Of a stretch of 64,000 bases of DNA, positions 8,940 through 15,325 are shown piece by piece. The translations under genes were made by a program, and so were the position numbers. The notes under the pieces were generated by a model. That model did not search any database and was not told the origin of the DNA. It worked only from the letters and a program-made list of their open reading frames with translations. The DNA is from Sphingobacterium oryzagri (GTDB lineage Bacteria; Bacteroidota; Bacteroidia; Sphingobacteriales; Sphingobacteriaceae). Within the stretch, counting starts at the first letter, position 1; each line of letters starts with the position of its first letter. The stretch is taken from positions 4,216,001 to 4,280,000 of the forward strand of contig NZ_CP117880.1 of NCBI RefSeq assembly GCF_028736175.1, given 5' to 3'.

Positions 8940-9195
8940 TCAAAAAAAGCATAAACATATGAGTAAATAAACCACAAGTTTAGCCAAACATATTTTCTCG
9001 AATAATCCGCTATGCAACGCAAAATCTACAATACCGCTTACAAATCGCTCCTCCATATCGGATAATACAATACCAAAAAGCACATGCCTCGGGCATCGAC
9101 TGTTGTAGCTCGCTAATAAAAAAAGCTTTCCATGCAGACAATAGGTCATCATGTTCTTTGACGTACTCGGAATTAATCTTAAAGCATCGCTCCAA
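8940..9195 (-). pseudogene. Decayed ECF sigma factor, region-4 remnant (frameshifted)
   Basis: On the minus strand one frame reads SEYVKEHDDLLSAWKAF then ELQQSMPEA. After a shift to another frame it continues IVLSDMEERFVSGIVDF, then LFEKICLAKLVVYLL. The order matches sigma region 4 of Bacteroidota ECF factors: a short acidic linker, LPEkcR, vFiLSRmEglSvkEIA, then tvEkhlaKAl.yL. A frameshift near the 7-T run (9115-9121) and substitutions separate the pieces. No sigma region 2 could be found upstream to about 9540. The alignment is by eye and the identity is partial, so chance similarity is possible. If real, a sigma gene once stood beside the Cas12f-like gene at 10304. Confidence 0.42.
8985..9017 (-). 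promoter_or_regulatory. Candidate promoter reading toward the XRE regulator
   Basis: On the minus strand TTG (complement of 9015-9017), 22 bp, then TATGTTTG (complement of 8985-8992) fits the Bacteroidota promoter layout. Transcription would run through the operator-like repeats at 8826-8857 into the regulator. It lies within the 3' part of the sigma remnant. Confidence 0.35.
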
Positions 9196-9225
9196 AAGCC
9201 AGCCGTTAGTCTAATGTCTTAGAAA

Positions 9226-9363
9226 ACGTTTGCTTAACAGGCATCCATCATATTTTCCTGAAAACGGTAGTGATGCCCTGCGTTTAAGATACAAATACGT
9301 TTGCATAAGCGCTATTCATTTGCAAACCATATCAGGCTGCGTGCAAACGTAGCAGTGATGCCC
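9226..9363. repeat. Cluster of TACGTTTGCA inverted repeats and GGGCATCACT direct repeats
   Basis: A perfect 10-bp inverted repeat, TACGTTTGCA (9296-9305) and TGCAAACGTA (9342-9351), brackets a palindromic TTTGCAAA (9319-9326), giving three TTTGCA sites about 20 bp apart. A further ACGTTTGC lies at 9226-9233. Ten-base direct repeats AGTGATGCCC occur at 9269-9278 and 9354-9363. On the minus strand each reads GGGCATCACT followed by a similar CGTTT tract. The arrangement could be an operator cluster or a remnant of a repeat/guide-RNA region. Confidence 0.6.
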
Positions 9364-10303
9364 AAACGACAGCGGAACCACTCATCAGCAAGCAAATTAA
9401 AAAAGATAAGCATGATGTGATCCTAAGCGTAAAAAAATAACCGCAATGATGTATAAACGAGGTAGCTTGTGCTGCCATAAAGTGAGGGATTGCCACTCAC
9501 TAAATAGCTTTTTTACAAGAGCTATACACAACAAACTAATTCATTTTTTGGCAACATGGCTACAATGCATTATACAGGTCGAACACGCAGGAGCAAAAGC
9601 TTATTAACAACTGAACACATCAGTACTGCTCCCGCTGATTGCTTCTCCCTACCGACAGTATCGAACAATATAATAGACGAAAGAAAAGGTCAATTTTTTC
9701 ATTTTTTTTAATTTTTTTCATAATTGATTGACAGGACAACCGGCGCAGCGTCAAGCATTCCCAAAGGCTGCGCATGGTTGTTCTTTATCGACGTTCCGGC
9801 GACACCAGAAATACCTCCTTGCACGCCTTCGCAAAGGTGTTACAAAATTAACAAGCGCAGTTCGATGCAGATCGGTGAAAGCAACTTGTTAATAAACGAG
9901 ATTTGAACAACTAGTTATATCAACCTTTTCTATTTCCATCGACTTTGCTGAGCAACTTTTTTGCCGTTACGATACCGCCTGGCCTGCTGTTGCAAGCAGC
10001 AAGATCTAATTTAATCCGAGTACACAAACAACGGCTTTTCGCTTTACCCCTGCAGACCGACGATGGCTTTTGCCACACATGAGCGATTGCTGGCGAGCAC
10101 AGAAGAAATCGGCATGATCAGACCGGGAAAGTGTTGGCGGTTGGCAACAAAAAATTGCAAGCTTTTAATGCTGCACGATGCCGTGGCAGAATGATCTTTT
10201 TTAAACGATGAAGATGCAGCCTCGGCCCTCTACGATAAAAGCGCCCTGCTATTACGCATGCCGCAAAAAAAACCGATAAATAAACCCTATAAATCACGTT
10301 TCC
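9364..10303. other. Apparently non-coding stretch upstream of the Cas12f-like gene
   Basis: No frame here gives a convincing protein; open frames are short and of random composition. Visible structure: a hairpin at 9481-9501 (AGTGAG paired with CTCACT) with a T6 run at 9509-9514; a compound stem at 9590-9632 (GGAGCA with TGCTCC, inner ACTG with CAGT); and T-rich DNA at 9691-9720 flanked by GTCAAT (9689-9694) and ATTGAC (9727-9732). It may hold a non-coding RNA or be decayed coding DNA. Confidence 0.5.
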
Positions 10304-11398
10304 ATGCTCAATGAACATATCATTATAGCTAGAAAGATACAAATCACCATCGACAGTTCGGATAAAGAAGAACGATCAAAACACTACCAGCAGCTATTTG
10401 CCTGGCAAGACCTTGTCTATCGCGGATCTAATCTGGTACTCACACACCAATATATCCAAGAAAATATTAAAGAATTAATTTACCTGCAAGACGATGTTAG
10501 GGTACGTCTTGCGGATGCTTCCCAAGACGAATTAGGCATCTTCAACACTTCTCGAATAAACACCACATACAGAGTACTTTCCAACTATTTTAAAGGGAAT
10601 ATTCCGAGCGACATTCTTTCCAACCTCAATATGGCTCTGACCAAAACGTTTAACACGGATCGGGCCGCTTACTGGAAAGGTGAAAAATCGCTTCGGAATT
10701 TCAAAAAAGATATGCCAATTCCTTTTTCCGCAAAGCAAATAAAAATACATACGAAAGAAAACTCAAAAGATTTCGCGATCAGTCTCTTCAAAATACCTTT
10801 TCGCACGTATCTCGGAAAAGACCGTTCCGATAAGCGCGCCTTGCTCCAACGCGTGATTATGGGAAAGATCAAGGTTTGCGCCAGTTCCATTAAACTGATA
10901 AAGGGCAAAATTTTCCTGCTATTAACGCTCGAAATACCTAGAAAGACCTACAATTTAAATAAGAAAGTTGTCGCCGAAGCATCCTTATCGGCCGCATTTC
11001 CCATTGCTGTCACCGTAGAAAATAAGCCCTTTATTATCGGCTCGAAAGAAGAGTTTGTCTACCGCCGAAAAGCTATACAAGCAGCCCGCCAACGCATACA
11101 GCTTGCGACAGATTTCAACAAGGGCGGAAAAGGCAAAAAGAAAAAAGTCAAGTCTATGGAGAGATATAATGAGAAAGAACGAAACTATATTGATAGTCGT
11201 TTGCATCTATACAGCCGGAGGCTGATCGACATTTGCGTCAAAACCAAGGCCGGAACCTTGTTGCTAGCCAATCCCGTAAGCGAAAAGGAATCCGCGGAAG
11301 AGCCTTCTTTCTTATTGCGAAGCTGGAACTACTACGGATTTATTGAAAAGATCAAGTATAAAGCAAAAATGGTTGGCATCGTGGTAATTGTAGAATAG
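10304..11398 (+). CDS. Nuclease-dead Cas12f/TnpB-like protein (364 aa), putative RNA-guided DNA-binding protein
   Basis: From the sequence, residues 10-160 look like a Cas12f N-terminal (recognition/wedge) region: ARKIQITID, THQYIQENIKELIYL, NTTYRVLSNYFKG, then DMPIPFSAKQI. From about 205 (LLLTLEIPRK) a RuvC-like fold follows. The RuvC-I motif, normally GIDxG, reads VVAEASLSAAFPIAV (222-236), with the Asp replaced by Ser227 or Ala226. RuvC-II, normally xxENL, reads LLLANPVS (319-326), with Glu replaced by Ala322. The bridge KGKKKKVK (276-283) and SWNYYGFIEKIKYKAKMVGI (340-359, conserved in TnpB/Cas12f) are kept. The protein then stops at 364, so the CxxC zinc finger and third Asp are absent. 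The family is RNA-guided; loss of catalysis suggests binding without cutting, as in known dead TnpB and Cas12f regulators. The frame is intact and an upstream in-frame stop at 10277 supports the ATG at 10304. A catalytically dead transposase remnant is the alternative. Confidence 0.8.
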   Translation: MLNEHIIIARKIQITIDSSDKEERSKHYQQLFAWQDLVYRGSNLVLTHQYIQENIKELIYLQDDVRVRLADASQDELGIFNTSRINTTYRVLSNYFKGNIPSDILSNLNMALTKTFNTDRAAYWKGEKSLRNFKKDMPIPFSAKQIKIHTKENSKDFAISLFKIPFRTYLGKDRSDKRALLQRVIMGKIKVCASSIKLIKGKIFLLLTLEIPRKTYNLNKKVVAEASLSAAFPIAVTVENKPFIIGSKEEFVYRRKAIQAARQRIQLATDFNKGGKGKKKKVKSMERYNEKERNYIDSRLHLYSRRLIDICVKTKAGTLLLANPVSEKESAEEPSFLLRSWNYYGFIEKIKYKAKMVGIVVIVE

Positions 11399-11635
11399 AT
11401 GGTTTCTCCCGGTTAATTTACCACGCGTAGCAGACTATAAAAACCAAGTAAGTCTGTTCACACAGGCAGTTTCATGTTCACCGGCGGATTGTCCGTTGAC
11501 GAACGATCACTGTCCGATATCGAACAGTTCCTAATATTAAAAAAACAACACAAAACACTAAAAAACAACACGATAAAAATATGGCTCACCGCTTGCATCC
11601 GAGTTAGCAACCTTTTGGATTAAACGGATTGACTT
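11399..11635 (+). other. Structured intergenic region after the Cas12f-like gene (guide-RNA candidate)
   Basis: In TnpB and related dead regulators the guide RNA usually overlaps or follows the 3' end of the gene, so this 237-bp gap is a natural place to look. It can form a stem CAGACT/AGTCTG (11431-11436 with 11451-11456), a hairpin CGGCGGA-TTG-TCCGTTG (11482-11498) and a long-range pairing CTGTTC/GAACAG (11454-11459 with 11522-11527). No -7 box of good quality and no terminator are seen before the permease ATG at 11636. Guide-RNA status is speculation. Confidence 0.3.
11490..11528. promoter_or_regulatory. Tandem dyad TGTCCG-N4-CGAAC, two copies 21 bp apart (candidate operator)
   Basis: TGTCCG-TTGA-CGAAC (11490-11504) is followed by TGTCCG-ATAT-CGAAC (11511-11525). 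The second copy sits in a nearly perfect 20-bp palindrome (11509-11528, one mismatched pair). The 21-bp period equals two helical turns, so both copies face the same side of the DNA. They lie 108-146 bp before the ATG of the permease at 11636. Binding protein unknown; the XRE regulator at 8344 is a candidate. Confidence 0.6.
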
Positions 11636-14020
11636 ATGAACAGTGTAGCAATAGCTTGGCGTAATATTAGAAAAAACAGCGGCTTTTCGCTGTTAAACCT
11701 CAGTGGATTGATCATTGGTATCACATCATTCCTTTTATTGGGCGCATACATTATGCACGAGCTTAGTTATGATCGCTTCCTACCCAATGCTGATCGGATA
11801 GCATACGTATCATACGCCTACAAATCTGCAGAAGATAACGAATTTGTTCAGGCCGCTACGACGCCTACAGCGGTGGCACCAACCTTAGAAAAAGAATTTG
11901 CCGAAGTAGCGCGCGCGGTGCGGCTATATCCTTACAATCAAGAAGGTTTGATAAAAAACGGAAATCAGCAAATCAAAGAAACAAATTTTAAATTTGCTGA
12001 TGAGGCATTTTTTGAAGTTGCAGATTATCCTTTTATCGCGGGCAACAGCCAGCATGCGCTTACGGCTCCTTACCAAATCGTCTTAACGCAAGCCTCCGCA
12101 GACAAATACTTTCCATCAAAAGATGCATTAGGTCAGGTTTTAGAGATCGACGGTCAGCCTTGGAAAGTAACGGGTATCGTGCCAACACCGCCTTCCTACA
12201 CGCAGCTTCCGTTTGCCGCTATACTCTCGAACAAACATTTGACACGTTACCAAGAACCCGTTTGGCATAGTGCAAACGACATTACGCTGCTGCTGCTGAA
12301 AGATAAGCACGTTATTCCAGCTTTGGAAGCTAAGGCTAATGCGTATATAAAAACTATTTTTGCCGATGTTTTTAAAAACGGCGGCGCCTTACAGTTAAAA
12401 GTCGAGCCTATTACGGATGTCCACCTGCACTCGGCAATCGGCAAGGGTAACCTGCTGTATGTCTATATTTTTATGGGTCTGGCTATCGGGATTATACTGA
12501 TTACAGGCGTCAACTTTGCCAACCTTTCGCTCGCACGATCCGCTGAACGTGCGAAGGAAATCGGCGTTAAAAAAGTCCTTGGTGCAAGTCGCGCCCATTT
12601 ATTTTTCCACTTTTTAATCGAATGTAGCCTATTAGTATTAATCGCTTTTGCGATTGCCATGTGCTTAGCGCATATCTTACTGCCCCTGTTTGCTAGTTAT
12701 TTGGGAACGACCATCGTGTTAGCTATCACATCAAGTAACATTCTTTTGCTCGTCATCCCTATTTTCGCTATTAGTTTAGCTATTCTCGCCGGAAGCTGGC
12801 CAGCACTGGTGGTTTCTTCCTTCAAACCTGTACAGAGCTTAAAAGGCACTACAAAAGCGAACAAAGGCGGATTTGTCCTAGGTAATGTACTGATTATTAT
12901 ACAATTTACAGTGTCAACTCTATTTATCATCGCGACTTTGATAACCGCCCAGCAATTACACTATATCCAAACAAAAAATACCGGATTGGATCGCTCACAG
13001 ATCGTCGTGCTGGATGGCGAACTGCTCAGCGATGCTGAACGAACGACCTTAAAAAGCAAGCTTCTCGCTCGTCCGGCTGTTAACGGATTTACGGCATCCT
13101 ACGATTCGCCAGTCAATATCCAAGGCGGATATAATATTAATTATGTGGAAGGCAAAAATGCCGATTTTCAACTCAGCGTTACCGCGATTCCGATCGAGAA
13201 AGATTTCGTACCTGTTTTCGAAATTCCTGTTTTAGCAGGCGCCAACCTAAGCGATAGCGATATTGCACGGGCGCGTGACACCACGGATGCACGCGAATAT
13301 AGCTTTATCGTGAATCAGCAACTGGTTAAATCCTTACAATGGTCGCCCGAGGATGCTATAGGCAAGCAAATTAACCTGAACGGCCGATTAGGACGTATAA
13401 CAACCGTCGTACAGGATTTTAATTTTGCTTCCCTGCGCGAAGACATCAAGCCTGTGGTTCTCTTTCCCGAATATAGCTATTTTGGAAATATCTATGTAAA
13501 AGTTGCTTCGGGGAGCAACATGCAGCAGTCCATCAGCACTATTCAATCCGTATGGAAAGAGGTTAAACCACAGGCTCCTTTTGATTACCATTTTTTGGAT
13601 GACGATTTTGCAAATCTGTATCAACTGGAGAGACAGACCAGCCGCACCATGTTGCTATTTTCCATCGTCACGATCGGGATAGCTTGTCTCGGACTTTTTG
13701 CACTTGCAGCTTTTCAGGCACAGCAGCGCGTTAAAGAGATCGGCATCCGAAAAGTATTGGGCGCATCAACCGGCAAAATTGTTTTATTGCTCACCAGCGA
13801 TTTTATTAAACTGGTAGTCATTGCTTTTGTCTTAGCGGTGCCTATTGGCTATTGGATCATGAAAGACTGGCTACAAAATTTTGCTTTCCGCATTGATCTG
13901 GAATATTGGACGTTCTTACTTGCCGGTATCATAGCGGTGCTGATAAGTTTGCTTACGATTAGCGGACGCGCCTTCCGTGCGGCACGCACCAACCCAATCC
14001 ATAGCCTGCGTGATGAATAA
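11636..14020 (+). CDS. MacB/FtsX-type ABC permease (794 aa)
   Basis: Permease after the accessory island. It starts MNSVAIAWRNIRKNSG, with a first helix near 17-40, a periplasmic core domain, FtsX domain 1 with KEIGVKKVLGAS near 307, a middle helix near 420-442, a second periplasmic domain, FtsX domain 2 with KEIGIRKVLGAS near 701, and an end NPIHSLRDE. It lacks the heptamer repeat and the conserved intergenic block of the first three permeases, so its control is separate. The upstream gap carries the tandem dyad and the guide-RNA candidate region. Inferred inner-membrane exporter component; substrate unknown. Confidence 0.92.
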   Translation: MNSVAIAWRNIRKNSGFSLLNLSGLIIGITSFLLLGAYIMHELSYDRFLPNADRIAYVSYAYKSAEDNEFVQAATTPTAVAPTLEKEFAEVARAVRLYPYNQEGLIKNGNQQIKETNFKFADEAFFEVADYPFIAGNSQHALTAPYQIVLTQASADKYFPSKDALGQVLEIDGQPWKVTGIVPTPPSYTQLPFAAILSNKHLTRYQEPVWHSANDITLLLLKDKHVIPALEAKANAYIKTIFADVFKNGGALQLKVEPITDVHLHSAIGKGNLLYVYIFMGLAIGIILITGVNFANLSLARSAERAKEIGVKKVLGASRAHLFFHFLIECSLLVLIAFAIAMCLAHILLPLFASYLGTTIVLAITSSNILLLVIPIFAISLAILAGSWPALVVSSFKPVQSLKGTTKANKGGFVLGNVLIIIQFTVSTLFIIATLITAQQLHYIQTKNTGLDRSQIVVLDGELLSDAERTTLKSKLLARPAVNGFTASYDSPVNIQGGYNINYVEGKNADFQLSVTAIPIEKDFVPVFEIPVLAGANLSDSDIARARDTTDAREYSFIVNQQLVKSLQWSPEDAIGKQINLNGRLGRITTVVQDFNFASLREDIKPVVLFPEYSYFGNIYVKVASGSNMQQSISTIQSVWKEVKPQAPFDYHFLDDDFANLYQLERQTSRTMLLFSIVTIGIACLGLFALAAFQAQQRVKEIGIRKVLGASTGKIVLLLTSDFIKLVVIAFVLAVPIGYWIMKDWLQNFAFRIDLEYWTFLLAGIIAVLISLLTISGRAFRAARTNPIHSLRDE

Positions 14021-14129
14021 TACAATGCAGCAAGCGTTTAAGATGACGAAATAGATTTAAAAAAACGTAAACGGTCGACGTTCATTCTAATAAATAAATC
14101 CATATATAAACAACACAACAAATTAACCT

Positions 14130-15209
14130 ATGAAAAATATCGCATTAGCAGGATTACTTTTTATAGCCATGTGCAGCTGCTGCTTTGCACAAAAGACTAA
14201 CGGCAAGCTTATCACCTGGGAAGCTACGGACAACCATGGTAAAACAAAACTCACGGTAGAAGGTGAGGTAACTATTAGTGACGACGACCAACGCATTACA
14301 GCCATTTCCAAAAATGGTTCTATTTCGTTTGAGCAAAAATCAGCAACGTTGGAAGTAACGCCGGCATCAGATGGAACATTGCTGTACCGTATCAACAAAA
14401 AGCAAAAGACAGTTTTAGATGCGCACGACGAACAATTGCTAACGAGTGTTGTAGAAATGATGATTAGTCGGGGCATTAACGCCGAGTCGCGCACGAAGCG
14501 CCTCTATACACAGGGTGGCAGTGCGGCAGTGCTTCAGGAATTACCGAAATTACATGGCGACTATGCGCGTCAAAAATACCTATCAGCATTGCTCAACTTA
14601 GGCATTAACAGCGCAGAAATGGTACAACTATTAGAAAATAGTGGTCGATATCTGTCGAGCGATTATTACCATGCCGAGTTGCTAGCAGATGTTATGAAAA
14701 CATCGCTGATGGAAGAGGCAACTTTCAAAGCCTACTTAACTATTGTGCGCGACATGAAGTCGGATTACTACCAATACACGACACTACAAAAATTGATGAA
14801 AGCCACGCTCACTACCGAACAAACGGCGAGCGTCGTTGGTATCGTGAAAACGATGCAATCAGATTATTATCAAGCGGAAGTTTATCAGGATTTGTTAAAA
14901 CAAGAGGCCTTTGGCGGAGCGGCATTTAACGAAACGTTGGAAATGGTTTTTGCGATGAACAGCGACTATTACAAATCGGAAATTATAAAAAACCTAATCA
15001 AGCGAAAACTGACCGAAGATAATTGGGCAGGATTGATAGGCTATGCCAGCAAAATCGGATCTGACTACTATCAATCCGAACTCTTGCTGAATATTGCCGA
15101 TAAGATGCCCCAAAACGAAGCTTTAAAGAAAAGTTTAAACGAAGCAGCAAAAGCGATAAAATCGGAGTATTATTATGGCAAGTTAATGCGTAAGCTTGCA
15201 GCATCGTAA
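14130..15209 (+). CDS. Secreted protein with SDYY helical repeats (359 aa)
   Basis: Signal peptide MKNIALAGLLFIAMCSCCFA ends at an Ala-Gln cleavage-like site; cysteines at 15, 17 and 18 also allow a lipoprotein. Residues 30-90 resemble a small beta-rich domain. From about 140 to the end the protein is a helical repeat array with a 33-34 residue period marked by SDYY at 177, 211, 244, 278 and 311 and SEYY at 345; HGDYARQ near 142 is a degenerate first copy. I do not recognise the family with certainty. Similar Asp-Tyr-Tyr repeats occur, as I recall, in envelope proteins linked to M56 sensors in Bacteroidota. It lies between two permeases in the same orientation and may be an accessory of the transporter. 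Confidence 0.75.
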   Translation: MKNIALAGLLFIAMCSCCFAQKTNGKLITWEATDNHGKTKLTVEGEVTISDDDQRITAISKNGSISFEQKSATLEVTPASDGTLLYRINKKQKTVLDAHDEQLLTSVVEMMISRGINAESRTKRLYTQGGSAAVLQELPKLHGDYARQKYLSALLNLGINSAEMVQLLENSGRYLSSDYYHAELLADVMKTSLMEEATFKAYLTIVRDMKSDYYQYTTLQKLMKATLTTEQTASVVGIVKTMQSDYYQAEVYQDLLKQEAFGGAAFNETLEMVFAMNSDYYKSEIIKNLIKRKLTEDNWAGLIGYASKIGSDYYQSELLLNIADKMPQNEALKKSLNEAAKAIKSEYYYGKLMRKLAAS

Positions 15210-15325
15210 GCGATAAGCCTGAGATGATGAAGTTAAAAGCACGGTTTATTAGACAGATATACCGGCTATAACAGCATATCATTTCATTCAGGATAATTAA
15301 TAAAGCGTGGTAAGCTAAACATGAC

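Noticed and set aside
9724..9906. 60-codon plus-strand open frame in the island
   Set aside because: No domain, no ribosome-binding context and composition unlike the neighbouring genes; likely chance.
10078..10277. Plus-strand frames with fragments such as STEEIGMIRPGKCW and LLLRMPQKK that faintly recall glycoside-acting enzymes
   Set aside because: The similarity is a few residues, frames are broken by stops and no domain order can be shown. Kept only as a note on the gap.
9364..10303. Canonical CRISPR array near the Cas12f-like gene
   Set aside because: Only two 10-base repeats 85 bp apart were found (9269 and 9354); there is no series of 28-37-bp repeats with unique spacers.
10304..11398. 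Active IS200/IS605-type transposon carrying tnpB
   Set aside because: No tnpA, no recognisable transposon ends, and the nuclease motifs and zinc finger are lost.
9659..11526. Shared 9-mer TATCGAACA in the gap (9659-9667) and in the dyad before the permease (11518-11526), considered as guide-target pairing
   Set aside because: Nine bases is too short to claim a guide match; flanks do not pair.
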